A DNA stretch of 64,000 nt from SLNP01 sp964568875. Its GTDB lineage: Bacteria > Bacteroidota > Bacteroidia > Bacteroidales > VadinHA17. The notes under the pieces were generated by a model. That model worked only from the letters and a program-made list of their open reading frames with translations, ran no database searches and had not been told where the DNA came from. The position numbers were made by a program, and so were the translations under genes. Below, one piece after another: positions 8,418-22,400 of the stretch. The stretch lies in assembly GCA_964568875.1 (NCBI GenBank), contig CAZMSH010000007.1, forward strand, positions 72,589 to 136,588. The letters are read 5' to 3'. Position 1 is the stretch's first letter; each line of letters starts with the position of its first letter.

Positions 8418-8962
8418 AGCATTGATTTCAGATTTATGATAACCTTAATGATTGTGAAAATTGGGTGATCTCGCGTTGAATTAGGTTATAAACAGAAAAT
8501 AAAATTACGAAAGTTTCGATAATAATACACGAAATATGCAACTCTTCTTAAAAAAGAGAGAGTTCTGGTCATTGTGGACTGAAATTTCATCCTCCACATA
8601 TATTCCTTTCATGCAAGCGTATGCTACTGGTTACAACTGATTTTGCAGATTGTATTCTCACTACCATCCGGCTCGTTGATATTGCCAAAAAAGCTATATC
8701 TAAGAAAAACTTCTCTTGGTGGATGATTTTTTACAGTTAGTCAAATAAAATATTGTAGCATCTGAAAAACCTGTATTTTGGATTGCTTGTACCTGTTTTT
8801 CATCTGGCTTGAGACAGCTGTTTTTCCTTCAATCCATGTTGAATGCACTTACTGGCTGACGGAACATTATCCTAATTTTTTCACTCGTAGAATGCATCTT
8901 CCCGGGAAAAGTATGAAGCGCTTTTTCGGGGAATCTGCCGGATACGCGAAATACCAGAGTAT
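8418..8962. other. AT-rich divergent promoter region
   Basis: About 545 bp separate the divergent PorP and giant surface-protein genes. The region is AT-rich with no supported gene. I found no exact TAnnTTTG box on either strand; TAATTTTT near 8873 on the plus strand is one base off. Its length leaves room for regulation of both units. Confidence 0.5.
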
Positions 8963-11900
8963 ATGAAACATGTACTTCGTTCGGGAATCAGAATGCTGGC
9001 CGGCGGGTCAGTTCTTCCCAGGGTTGTTTTTCTAGCCAGTCTCTTTTTGCTTGTGTCGCTGAAAGGGTGGGGGCAGACTTTGACAGTAAATTTCAGTGCT
9101 GATATTACTACAGTTTGTAAAGGAACTGAAGTTACATTAACTGATGCGACTACCGGAATAGTTGGTACTCCTGCATATTCTTGGAATTTTGGAGAAAATG
9201 CCTCGCCTTCTTCGGCAACAGGGATTGGACCACATACAGTAACATATTCTTCATCCGGATTAAAAACGGTTTCACTTACTGTAACCGATGACAATGGAAG
9301 TAGTACTGAAACGAAGACAGATTTTATCACCGTCACAGCAGATAATACTATCACCCTGACTTCTGGAGAAGGCAGTGATGACCAGACCGTCTGTATCAAT
9401 ACAGCTTTGACTGCCATTACCTATGGTACCACCGGCGCAACGGGAGCGACCATTACGGGTCTTCCTGGGGGCGTTACTGGTACGTGGGCTGGAGATGTAG
9501 TTACCATAAGCGGGACACCGACGGAGTCGGGTATCTTCAATTATACCATTACTCTGACTGGAGGTTGCGGTGTTGTAACCTCTAACGGCACCATCACTGT
9601 AACGCCAGATAATACCATAGATCTGACTTCTGGAGAAGGCAGTGATGACCAGACCGTCTGTATCAATACAGCTTTGANNNNNNNNNNNNNNNNNNNNNNN
9701 NNNNNNNNNNNNNNNNNNNNNNNNNNNNNNNNNNNNNNNNNNNNNNNNNNNNNNNNNNNNNNNNNNNNNNNNNNNNNGTGGGCTGGAGATGTAGTTACCA
9801 TAAGCGGGACACCGACGGAGTCGGGTATCTTCCCCTACACTGTCTCTTTAACAGGTGGCTGCGGCGCTGTTAGCACCGGCGGCACCATCATCGTCAATAG
9901 TTTGCCAGTAGTAGATGCAGGAGAAGATGTTAGTATCCCCCATGGGACAAGCACTTTAATAAATGCTACCGTTACAGGAGAAGGGCCTTTTACCTATAGC
10001 TGGTCGCCCTCGTTGTTACTTGTTGATGCGAGTGTTGAAGATCCCACTACTGTTAATTTAACAGAGACGACAGTATTTACCCTTACGGCTACCTCTCAGG
10101 ATGGCTGTATCTCAAGTGATGTTGTCACAATCACCGTTACGGGCAGTGCGTTGAGTGTAAGTACGAGTGCTACACCAGATGTACTATGTTTAGGTGGCAG
10201 CAGTAGCCTTGAAGCTTTGGCCAGTGGTGGCTCAGGGATCTACAGCTATAGTTGGAGTTCGACACCTGCGGGCTTTAGCTCGACAGAATCTACTGTTTTA
10301 GTGTCACCAACAGAAACTACTACCTATGAGGTTACGGTAGATGATGGTTTTAATACAGTTACCAGCCAGGTATTAGTTACGGTCAATAGTTTGCCAGTAG
10401 TAGATGCAGGAGAAGATGTTAGTATCCCCCATGGGANNNNNNNNNNNNNNNNNNNNNNNNNNNNNNNNNNNNNNNNNNNNNNNNNNNNNNNNNNNNNNNN
10501 NNNNNNNNNNNNNNNNNNNNNNNNNNNNNNNNNNNNATGAGGTTACGGTAGATGATGGTTTTAATACAGTTACCAGCCAGGTATTAGTTACCGTAAATCC
10601 ACTCCCTTCTACCCCAATAGTAGGAACAATTACCCAACCTACGTGTAGTGAAAGCACGGGCAGTGTTGAGTTGAGTGGCTTACCCATTGGCACCTGGACC
10701 CTTAATCCCAGTAACATATCTGGAAATACTACCGAGTACACTGTTAGCGGACTCTCTGCGGGTACTTATAACTTCATCGTTACCAATGCCGAAGGATGTA
10801 CCTCTCTTGCCAGTGAGGATGTAGTTATCGAAGCTCAGCCATCTTCACCCCCGATACCTGTTATTGCCGTTAACTGCTCTCTTGGATCCAGTAATGCGAT
10901 AGTCTCAGTTTTGAGTCCTTTGGGAGGTCAATATGTTTACAAGCTTAATGACGGGGAATATCAGAGTTCAACTCTATTTGCAAATGTTGTCAATGGCAGC
11001 TATACAGTTACTGTACGAAATACTGATGGATGTGAGACTACGGGAGAGAGCTTTGACGTGTCGTGTGATTGTATCAATGGTCCGACAGTAACCCTGAGCA
11101 GCACGACTGGAGCAACCTGTGGTACTACTCCGATCACGGTAAGTGATAACGTATTCGGAGGTACTGCTACTAATGTTACTATAACCACTGATGGTGCGGG
11201 TATAGTAGATCCGATCTCAACTACCAACAACCCGTTCTCATTTACCTATATACCAGGAACCGAAGATATAGGTGCTACAGTAATAATTACTGTTACAACC
11301 AATAATCCGCTTGGCGAACCATGTGTTGCTGCTACGGCTACTTATGCCCTTACAGTCAATGCAACACCAGTTATTACAGGTACAACTGACGCATCAAGAT
11401 GTGGCCCCGGCACTGTGACATTGGAGGCTGTAGCGAGTGGAGGAACCATAAACTGGTATACAGACTTAACAGGCGGAGAACCATTAGCATCAGGCACTAG
11501 TTTTACAACTCCGGTTATCAGTTCTACTACAACCTATTATGTAGATGCTGAAGAAAACGGCTGTACCACCAACGAAAGGTCTCCGGTAGTTGCTAATGTT
11601 AATCCTTTGCCATCTGCAATTGCCGGTGATGATCGTGCAATAATGCTGGGTCAGAATACCTTAATTGGTGCTTCTGCTGTAGCTGGTAACAGTTATTCCT
11701 GGTCCTCAGACCCGGAAGGATTTGTGTCTGACGAGGCTAATCCGATTGTTATGCCCTCTATAACAACAACATATACATTGACTGAGACTGTTATTGAGAC
11801 TGGTTGTGCAAACAGTAACAGTGTTGTTGTGACTGTTCTTCCGTTACCGGAATCATTTATACCGGTTTGGTGGCCCGGTAATGGAATTGAGCACATGAAT

Positions 11901-13436
11901 ATATATGTCGTAACGGCAACGCTTGATGGCTCTGATTTACAGCCAGGTGATGCTGTAGGGGTATTTGACGGCACTATCTGTGTAGGCGCCGGAGTTTTGA
12001 CAGAGGTTCTTACAGGCTCTAACTATCTTGGAATTAATGTCTCGCTGGATGATCCAGACACTCCCATCATTGATGGCTATACTCCAGGCAATTCTATATC
12101 TTTCAGGGTTTGGGATGCAAGTGAAGATAATCAACCCAAATATGTAGATGTTTCTTATACTTCAGGAACAGATGTCTTTTCTCAGGGAGAAACGGCAGTT
12201 GTTAATTTGTCAGGCTTTAATGAAGTAGTACAATCCATAAGTCTTCAGGAGGGCTGGAACATCCTTTCTTTTGCCGCAGAACCTGATAATATGTCCATGC
12301 TAGCAATAGTTAATCCATTAATTGAGGAAGGTACATTAATAAAGATTCAGGATGAATCAGGTAATGCAATCGAAGAACTGCCATTCCCGATAGGATGGAT
12401 AAATAATATCGGACTTATGATGGCAACAGAGGGTTATAACATAAGAGTAAGGGGAAATACTACTCTGAATTTATCCGGTCGACCAGTAGTCTCATCCCTT
12501 GAGATCCCTCTGACCGCCGGCTGGAATATTATGGGATATCCTTTTATGTCTTCACAACCTGCGATGGATGCTTTTGAACAGCTAATCGCTGAAGGTTCAT
12601 TATTGAAAGTACAGGACGAAAAGGGTAATGCCATAGAGCAGCTGCCATTCCCCATTGGTTGGGTTGACAATATTCATGATCTTGAACCGGGTAAAGGTTA
12701 TAAGATTAGAACCAGTGTAAATACTACTTTAACATTGAGCAAGGTAGTGGGTGCCGGTAAAAAGAGTGCTGTCTCAACACTCCAGCCGACACATTTTAAA
12801 CCTGACTATACAGGTAACGGCCTAGATCATATGAATCTTTATATAATGAATCCGACAATTAACGGATTAGCACTTAAACCAGGCGATGAGATTGGTGTAT
12901 TTGATGGTGGGATTTGCGTCGGAGCAGGAGTGATAGATGATCTCTTGGCTGGTTTTATTGTTGCAAATGTTTCTGTTGATGATCCGACTACTGAAATCAG
13001 GGATGGATTTATTGAGGGAAATAGATTTGAACTACGCGCATGGAGTAGTCTCAGGCAGAAAGAGATGATAAGCCGGGAAATCACTATTCTGAAAGGATAC
13101 CCTGATAGATTTGTAAAAAGCGGAACATCGGTAATGAATGTTGATTTTATGATTAAACCTGAAATATATCTTTCTGATGCATTCCCAAATCCGTCTGCTT
13201 ATAAGACTACATTCACTTTTACATTGGGTAGTACTGCAAAAGTTAGACTGGAAATCATTAATTCGACAGGAACAGTTGTTGATGTGCTTGTTAATGATGA
13301 ATTGACTTCAGGAACCCATTCAGTTGAATGGTATAACAACACTTCTGCCGGAAACAAAGTGTTACCCGGGATTTACCATTACAGGCTAATTACCGACACC
13401 TACACAATAAATAAAACCCTAATTATACAATATTGA
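8963..13436 (+). CDS. Large modular surface protein with T9SS type A sorting tail (two internal assembly gaps)
   Basis: I treat this as one gene although the written frame breaks at the second gap, because a 378-bp fill predicted from the upstream repeat restores the frame. Residues 1-38 are a signal peptide (a start at 8993 is also possible). A PKD domain follows, then putative-Ig units with TISGTPTESGIF, PKD-like VDAGEDVSIPHG units, one GTWTL unit like those of the next gene, a GNGIEHMNIYV domain, two copies of a GWNI module, a second GNGLDHMNLYI domain, and a C-terminal type A tail (AFPNPSAYKTTFTF ... GIYHYRLITDTYTINKTLII). It should be exported through T9SS and attached to the surface. 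Its base composition is more AT-rich than that of the next gene. It sits 53 bp upstream of the 3170-residue protein. Confidence 0.85.
9678..9777. other. Assembly gap (100 N) in an Ig-like repeat
   Basis: The left flank matches 9356-9412 and the right flank matches 9485 onward, a 267-bp (89-residue) repeat. The earlier copy has 73 bp between the equivalent points, so the minimal fill is 73 bp, which keeps the frame as 100 N does. Confidence 0.95.
10437..10536. other. Assembly gap (100 N) in a 489-bp repeat; causes an apparent frame break
   Basis: The flanks match 9901-9947 and 10326 onward. In the earlier copy these points are 378 bp apart, a multiple of three, while 100 is not; the written frame shift is therefore an artefact. 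Confidence 0.95.
12239..12745 (+). repeat. Duplicated GWNI module within the large surface protein
   Basis: Two adjacent copies of about 85 residues, at about 12239-12490 and 12500-12745. They share GWNI, an I/LxEGxLIKIQDExGNAIE core, LPFPIGW and a closing NTTLxLS. The duplication is diverged rather than identical. Confidence 0.85.
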
Positions 13437-13489
13437 ACCTAAAATAGCTTATAGGTTATTAATACGGTAGAAAGTAACAAACCAAACTG

Positions 13490-16400
13490 ATGAAAAAGGT
13501 CCTTATTTTTTTAATATTCGTAGTCTTCTCGATAATTGAACTACAGTCTCAAACTTGCTTTACCACAAACTGGACAGGAAATGGTCTTGAACACATGAAT
13601 ATTTATGTTACCAAGGCAACTGTTAATGGGGTGAATATGATACCAGGGGATGAAATCGGCGTCTTCGACGGTAATGATTGTGTTGGAGTAGGAGTATTGA
13701 TTGAAGAGTTGACGGGAGGAGCCATATATTTGCAAATACGTGCCTCATGGGATGATCCGGAAACTCCAATTAAAGACGGATTTACAATTGGTAACCCAAT
13801 TAGCTTCAGACAATGTATAAATGGGGGCACTCAGATTATTACCAATGTCACTGCGAATTTTACCACGGGTAATGGATTATTCTCTACAAGAGGAACAGCT
13901 GTTGTTGAACTATCAGGAATAAATGAATGTTCTAATCCACCTACGCTGACTCTTGGCAGCACGAGTGGGTCAACATGTGAAACCACATCTGTTACAGTCA
14001 CCGGAAATCAATTTGGAGGAAGTGCTGAGAATGTATCAATTACTACAAATGGTACAGGGTCTGTTACTCCTGTTACAACTGGCTCAAGCCCCTTCAGCTT
14101 TACTTATACGCCAGCTGTTGCAGATATTGGTAACACCGTAACAATAACATTGACAACGGATAATCCTTTGGGTTCACCCTGCGCTGCTGCAACAGCTACC
14201 TATACATTATCTGTAAATGCTATTCCCACTATTACCAGCACTACTCCTTCATCAAGATGTGGTACCGGCACAGTAACCCTGGGAGCTACAGCAAGTATCG
14301 GTACTGTTAACTGGTATGACTCATCAACAGAGGGTAATCTGCTCGGTACAGGGACAACATTCACTACGCCTTCAATAAGTTCTACAACCAATTATTATGT
14401 GGGTGCAACAAATAATGGTTGTCCTACCGCAACAAGGACTGAAGTAACCGCAACGGTCAATCCCCTGCCGGCAACTCCTACTGCAGTTTCAGGATCAAAT
14501 GCAGACTGTGATCAGTTCACTGCAAACTGGCAGGCTGCTGATCATGCAACTTCATACAGACTTGACGTATCTGTTTCAAATACTTTTTCCTCGTTTGTTA
14601 CAGGGTATCAGGACAGAAATGTTGGAAACGTAACCTCATTTGATGTAACAGGATTAACAGCCGGTACGACATATTATTACAGGGTGCGGGCTGTTAATAG
14701 TTGCGGCGTCTCTTTGAACTCCAGTACTATAACATATGCTACGTCTCCCCCTGCCCCCGGCCAGCCAGGCTTGATTACAGGCGAAACAGAACAGTGTCCT
14801 GCTCAGTCAGGCCAAATATACAGCGTCGCTGAGGTCACCAACGCAACCTCTTATCTGTGGTCGGTACCCACAGGCTGGACAATCAACTCTGGTCAAGGGA
14901 CGAGAACGATTTCTGTTACGACCGGTAGCGCAGGGCAAAACGGAGATATTTCGGTTATTGCCAGTAACAGCTGTGGCTCAAGTGCGGCAAGAACCCTGGC
15001 TGTCACTGTAAATCCATTACCTGCACAGCCGGGAGATTTTACAACTTCAACCGCTACAGTCTGCCAGGGGGCTACAAGTGTCGTCTATACTGTTCCGAAT
15101 GATCCGACAGTAACATATAACTGGAGTTACGGCGGTACCGGTGCAACAATCAATGGTACTGGCAACTCAATAACAATCAATTACTCAACCAGCGCCACCT
15201 CAGGCACACTTTCAGTTACTGCAACCAACAGCTGCGGTACCAGTGATCCCAGAACACTGGCCATAGCAGTTAATCCTTTGCCCACCCAGCCGGGCGCATT
15301 TACCACATCAACGGCAACAGTATGCCAGGGGGCTACGGGTGTTGTCTATACCGTTCCCAACGATCCGTCAGTAACCTATAACTGGACCTACAGCGGAAGC
15401 GGGGCTACAATCACCGGCAGCACCAACTCAGTAACTATAAATTATTCCAACACAGCAACCTCAGGCACATTGTCGGTAACAGCCAGCAACAGCTGCGGTA
15501 CCAGCGCCGCAAGAACACTGGCCATCACGGTCAATCCACTGCCGGCAGCAGCCGGAACCATCACCGGAACTGCAACAGTCTGCCAGGGGACGGCAGGTGT
15601 TTCATACAGCGTACCTGCAATTGCCAATGCCAGCAGCTATGAATGGGTCTACACAGGCACAGGAGCTACAATAAACGGAAACACCAACTCAATCACGATA
15701 GACTTCGGAACCACTGCGACCTCCGGCAATCTTACCGTACGCGGAGTCAATGGCTGCGGCAACGGAACAACCAGCGCCAACTATGCAATAACCGTCAACC
15801 CCCTGCCTGCAGCAGCCGGTACGATTACCGGTACATCAACAGTCTGTCAGGGTGTTACAGGTGTTGCCTACAGCGTACCTGCAATTGCCAATGCCAGCAG
15901 CTACATCTGGTCCTACAGCGGAACCGGGGCTACAATCAGCGGCACCACTAATAATATCACAATAAACTTCGCCGCCAATGCCACATCAGGAAACCTGACG
16001 GTACGTGGTTCAAACGGCTGCGGTAACGGCACGGTAAGTGCCAACTATGCCATAACAGTTAATCCTTTGCCCACCCAGCCGGGCGCATTTACCACATCAA
16101 CGGCAACAGTATGCCAGGGGGCTACGGGTGTTGTCTATACCGTTCCCAACGATCCGTCAGTAACCTATAACTGGACCTACAGCGGAAGCGGGGCTACAAT
16201 CACCGGCAGCACCAACTCAGTAACTATAAATTATTCCAACACAGCAACCTCAGGCACATTGTCGGTAACAGCCAGCAACAGCTGCGGTACCAGCGCAGCC
16301 AGAACACTGGCCATCACAGTCAACCAGCTTCCTACAGCAAATGCCGGAGCTGCTTTGGCCGCAATCTGCCAGGGAGGGACATCAGCTCCACTGGGAGGCA

Positions 16401-19400
16401 GTGTGGGAGGTTCGGCTACAGGCGGAACATGGTCATCATCGGCTGGTGGAACATTTATCCCCAACGCTACAACATTGAATGCCACATGGCAGCCACCTGC
16501 AGCGTACTCTGGCACAGCAACCCTGACTCTTACAACCAGCGGCGGTTCCTGCGGCGCAGATACCGACAGCAAAACTCTGGTCGTGAATCCCAATGCAACC
16601 ATCACTCTTACTTCAGGCAGCAGTACACAAACACTCTGTCAGGGTAATTCAATAACCAATATTGTCTATTCAATTGGTGGTGGAGGAACCGGGGCCGGGA
16701 TTACCGGCCTGCCAGCAGGCGTGACAGGTGTATACAGCGGCGGACTATTTACCATCAGCGGAACACCCTCAGTGACAGGTACGTTCAACTATACGGTCAC
16801 GACAACCGGTACCTGCACCCAGACATCAGCAAACGGTACCATCACCGTCAATCCTAACGCCACAATAACCCTCACTTCGGGCAGCAGCACACAGACAGTA
16901 TGCATGGGCAGCGCAATCACCAATATTGTCTATACCATCGGTGGCGGGGGAACCGGGGCCGGGGTTACAGGCCTGCCGGCCGGTGTCACCGGATCATACA
17001 GCGGAGGACAATTCACAATCAGCGGAACCCCGACGGTGGCAGGCACCTTCCCGTTTACCTTTACTACCACCGGAACATGCACCCAGGCTTCTGCCGGAGG
17101 AACCATAACCTCAGTATCGGTGGCAGCTCCCACAGTAGGTGCAATAACCCAGCCCACCTGCGATGTGGCAACGGGCAGCGTTGTGCTCAGCGGCCTGCCT
17201 TCGGGTACCTGGACAATCAATCCGGGCAGCATAACAGGGTCGACAACAAGCCGAACAATAACCGGACTGACCTCAGGGTCATATAACTTTACGGTAACCA
17301 ACTCAATCGGTTGCGTATCTCCACCCTCTGAGACGGTTACAATTAATCCCCAACCCGCCACACCAACTGCCCCCGTTGTTGAATCCATCACCCAACCTTC
17401 ATGCAATGTTTCAACCGGAAGCGTGATATTAACAGGACTGCCGGCAACGGGCACCTGGACACTTACACGTTCTCCGGGCGGAACCACAACAACAGGCTCC
17501 GGAACAAGCACAACAATAACAGGCCTGACTTCAGCAACAACATATACATTTACTGTGAGGAATGAGGACGGCTGTACTTCTCCGTCATCAAATAATGTAG
17601 TTATTAATGCACAGCCACCTACTCCTTCGGCACCTGTAATAGGTTCAATAATTCAACCTACATGTACCGAAGCCACGGGTAGCATTACAATTACGGGTCT
17701 TCCCTCTTCAGGGACATGGACACTTATACAATATCCGGGGGGTGCCACAACAAGCGGAAGTGGTACAAGCATCACTCTTTCAGGCATCCCTCCGGGTATT
17801 TATAACTACTCGGTTACCAATTCATTCGGATGTACCTCTGTCGTTTCAGACAACGCCACGGTAAATGCTCAGCCTCCGACACCAACGGCTCCAACCGTGG
17901 GTACCATTACCCATCCAACCTGTACAGAATCAACTGGCAGTGTTGTACTGAACAACCTGCCATCAGGTTCGTGGACAATCACGAGGTCGCCAGGAGGTAA
18001 TACCTATACCGGATCAACAACCTCCTATACGGTAACAGGTCTTGCTTCAGAATCCTATACCTTTACCGTAACCAACTCATTTGGATGTACTTCACCATCG
18101 TCATCTAATGTTGTGATTAACGTTCCGCCACCAATACCAGCAGCTCCGGTCATCGGCACCATTACCCATCCTACATGCACAGAGGCTACCGGAACCGTGG
18201 CGCTCAGCGGATTGCCTTCATCGGGCACATGGACTCTTACGCGTAATCCGGGCGGTTCAACCACGACCGGCTCCGGTTCCACCTATACCGCAACGGAAAT
18301 TCCGGCAGGCACATGGTCTTTTACTGTTGAAAACCAGCAGGGTTGCATATCTGTGTCCTCGGCCAGCTTTACTGTAAATGCCCAGCCACCGACACCCTCG
18401 GTTCCGACCCAGACAGTTGATTGTTCTCTTGGGGCAGGCAATGCTGTTATTACTGTGACCAGTCCGACCGGAGGAGGAATCGAATACAGCCTTAATGGAG
18501 GAGCGTTCCAGACGAGTAACATCTATACCGGGGTGGCCAATGGTACATACACCATAACTGTGAGGAACTCCTCAGGTTGTACCAGCACAGGCAGTTCTTT
18601 CTCAGTTTCATGCGGCTGTGCTGCTATTCCGTCAGTGACGCTCAGCAGTACCAGCGGAAGTACCTGTGGTACCTCGCCGATAACAATAAGCGGTAACACC
18701 TTCACTAATGCAACACGTGTAAATATCACACAGGATGGAGCCGGTACGGTTAACCCAACCAGTTCGACTACATCGCCGTTCTCGTTTACCTACACGCCGG
18801 CTGCTGCTGATGCAGGCAGAACCGTTACAATAACTATTACTACTGATAACCCACTGGGTTCGCCCTGTTCCCCGGCAACAGCGACATATACGCTTACAGT
18901 AAATACTATTCCAACAGCTCCGGTAGTGAGCACCATTACCCATCCGACATGTTCAGTATCTACTGGTAGTGTGGTACTTAGTGGTTTACCAGCGGGCTCG
19001 TGGACTATTACCAGGAGTCCGGGAGGAAACACCACCACCGGATCAGGTACAAGTGCGACTATCAGCGGGTTGGCTGCAAATACCTACACCTTTACTGTAA
19101 CATCAGCTGCAGGCTGTGTATCACCGTCTTCGGCGAATGTCACAATCAATCCACAGCCACCAACGCCGTCGGCGCCGGAAATTGGTACAACCACCCAACC
19201 GACATGTGCTGTTTCAACCGGCAGTGTGACTCTTACCGGATTGCCATCGTCGGGTACATGGACTGTTACAAGGTCACCCGGAGGAACAACTACCCCAGGG
19301 TCAGGAACATCAACCACTATTACGGCTATTCCTGCCGGTTCGTATACTTTTACCGTTACCAACGAGTTTGGCTGCGTATCGCCACCTTCTGCCAGTGTTA

Positions 19401-22400
19401 CTATTAATACACAGCCTGTAACACCTTCAGCACCGCTTGTCGGGACAATCACCCCACCATCATGCGGTGTGCCTACCGGAAGTGTCGTTCTTTCGGGTCT
19501 GCCGTCTGGAAACTGGGTTCTTATCCGCTATCCCGGGGCTGATGAACTTAACGGTAGTGGCTCCAGCACTACTATTGCCGGCCTGCCTCCGGGTACATAC
19601 AACTATACTGTCACCAACGATCAGGGATGCACATCAGGATTGTCATCAAACGTTGTCATAACAAGGGCTCTTGTAGTACCTGAGGTTCCGTCGGTGGTAT
19701 CCATTACCCAGCCTGCCTGTGATGTACCTACGGGAAGTGTGGTACTGAGCAACCTGCCTTCAGGAAACTGGACTCTTACGAGGTCCCCTGACGGCGTCAC
19801 AAGAAATGGCTCGGGTACAACAGCTACTCTCACAGGTATTCCAGCCGGCACTTATACATTTACTGTTACCAACAGCGACGGATGTACCTCGGGTGCAACG
19901 TCTGATGTTGTCATCAATACACAACCTGCAACCCCGACGCCTCCCGTAGTGGGCACGGTCACTCAGCCTACCTGCTCCGTTTCAACCGGGAGCGTCGGGT
20001 TTAGCGGGTTGCCTTCTACCGGTACGTGGATTCTGACCCGTCATCCTGACGGTCAGACCACAACCGGTACAGGCACAACCAGAACAGTTTCCGGAATACC
20101 GCCGGGCACCTACACTTTTTCTGTAAGGAATGCTGACGGATGCACCTCTTCGATGAGCACTTCAGTTACCATTAACCCGCAGCCTGTCACTCCTTCAGCT
20201 CCTGTTATAGGTGACGTGACTCAGCCAACATGCAATGTGTCAACCGGAAGTATTGAACTAACAGGATTACCTGCATCAGGAGAATGGACCCTTACCCGCA
20301 GTCCGGGTTCAGTAACCACTTCCGGGTTTGGATCATCCGTAATAATTTCAGGGTTGACGGCCAACACCTACACATTTACAGTAAGGAATGCTGACGGTTG
20401 CACCTCGGCGTCATCGGCGAGCGTTACCATTAATGCACAGCCACCAACACCTGCAGCTCCTGTTGTGGGAACAATTACCCAGCCCACCTGTACAGTCGGT
20501 ACCGGAAGTGTTGTACTCAGTGGTCTTCCTTCGGGCACATGGACTCTGACCCGTTTCCCCGGACGGGTAACCACTACCGGTTCTGGCAGCAGTACGACAA
20601 TATCAGGTCTTGCTCCCGGAGAATACAACTATACTGTTACCAACCAGTTTGGCTGTGAATCAGCAGCATCGGCTACGGTAAGAATTAATGCCCAGCCTCC
20701 TACTCCGCCTGCACCTCTGGTGTCAGTAGATTGTTCACAAGGGTATGGTAATGCTGTTGTGACGGTAACCAGTCCGACAGGCACAGGCTATACGTACAGG
20801 CTTGATGGCGGCAGTTTCCAGACCAGCAATATTTTCACCTCTGTTGCCAATGGAAATCATACCGTTACTGTCCGCAACTCTTCAGGGTGTACTACCACCG
20901 GATCAACATTCTCGGTCAACTGCGGATGTGTCAATCCGCCTGCGGTGACCCTAAGTGCAACAAGCGGCAGCACATGCGGCACTTCACCGGTTACTGTAAG
21001 CGGCAACACATTCGGGGGCAGCGCCACCAGTGTATCAATAACAGAAAACGGAGGAGGAACTGTTACCCCTGCCTCCAGCACAGCTTCACCATTCAGCTTC
21101 ACCTACACACCTGTGGCTGCTGATGCAGGAAAGGTTATAACAATTACGGTTACCACCAATAATCCTGCCGGTTTCCCGTGTAGTGAGGCTACCGCAACAT
21201 ACTCACTGACGGTTAACTCAGTACCTGCTGCTCCAACAGTAACAGACCGGACTCATCCAACCTGTACGGTTGCTACAGGAAGCGTGGTTCTCAGCGGCCT
21301 GCCTTCCACAGGTGAATGGACACTTACGCGTTCTCCCGGAGGCAATACATATACAGGAACCGGCACCAGTACCACAGTTACGGGTCTGGCCTCAGGAACA
21401 TATACTTTCACCGTAACCAATGCTTTCGGTTGTACTTCAGCTTCCTCGGCAAATGTGGTTATTAATCCTCAGCCACCGACACCAACACCACCGGTGGTAG
21501 GGACAATTACCCATCCGACCTGTGCCGTTGCAACTGGCAGTGTTGCGCTGAGCGGTTTGCCGTCGACAGGGACATGGACAATTACAAGGTCCCCGGGAGG
21601 AGCAATCACCACCGGAACCGGAACCACGAGAACCATAACAGGACTGCTGCCGGGAACCTACACTTTTACGGTGACTAATTCATCAGGTTGTACGTCAGCT
21701 TCTTCGGCACAGGCGGTGATCAATGCCCAGCCTGTGACACCCACTGCTCCGCTTATCGGGCCAATCACACACCCGACATGTTCGGATGCTACGGGCAGCC
21801 TTATAGTGAACGGATTGCCTGCAACCGGAGAATGGACACTTATTCTCTATCCCGGAGGAGCATTATATAACGGAACAGGAACAACTACGACTGTGACTTC
21901 ACTGACTGCAGGCACATATAATTTCGCGGTGACAAATGATCAGGGCTGTACCTCGGTGGCATCATCCAATGCGGTCATCAACCCGCAACCTCCGACACCA
22001 ACAGCACCTGTAGTGGGAACAATTACCCATCCGACACTTACAGTGTTAACAGGAAGTGTTGTGTTGAGTGGTCTGCCGTCAAGCGGTACATGGACACTCA
22101 CAAGACAGCCTGATAATGTTCTGCTGTCAGGTACAGGTACAACACGAACGATAACAGGGATCAACCCGGGTACCTACACCTTTACGGTAATGAATTCGTT
22201 CGGATGTACTTCACTGCCATCAGCTAATGTGGTCATAAATGCAATACCAGGCGCTCCGGTACTCGTTATCAATAACCCTGCAACCGTTTGCTCGCCGGAA
22301 ACAGTTGATCTGACATCAACAGCAATAACTGAGGGTTCTGACGAGGGCCTTACATTCACCTACTGGTCCGATGCGGATGCTACAATTCCATATTCAACAC

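Noticed and set aside
8778..8966. 62-codon plus-strand frame just before the first giant gene
   Set aside because: It overlaps the start of the larger gene, with no ribosome site or family support.
8881..9417. Open frame antisense to the start of the first giant gene, with similar antisense frames at 16231-16605 and 16930-17511
   Set aside because: They mirror repeat-rich coding DNA, have no signal, family or ribosome site, and the plus-strand genes are clearly real.
10404..10540. Frameshift or separate gene at the second assembly gap
   Set aside because: The break is explained by the 100-N placeholder; repeat-based fill of 378 bp restores one frame.
17150..22245. CRISPR array
   Set aside because: Units are about 255 bp, in frame and protein-coding, without uniform repeat and unique spacer structure; no cas genes are present.
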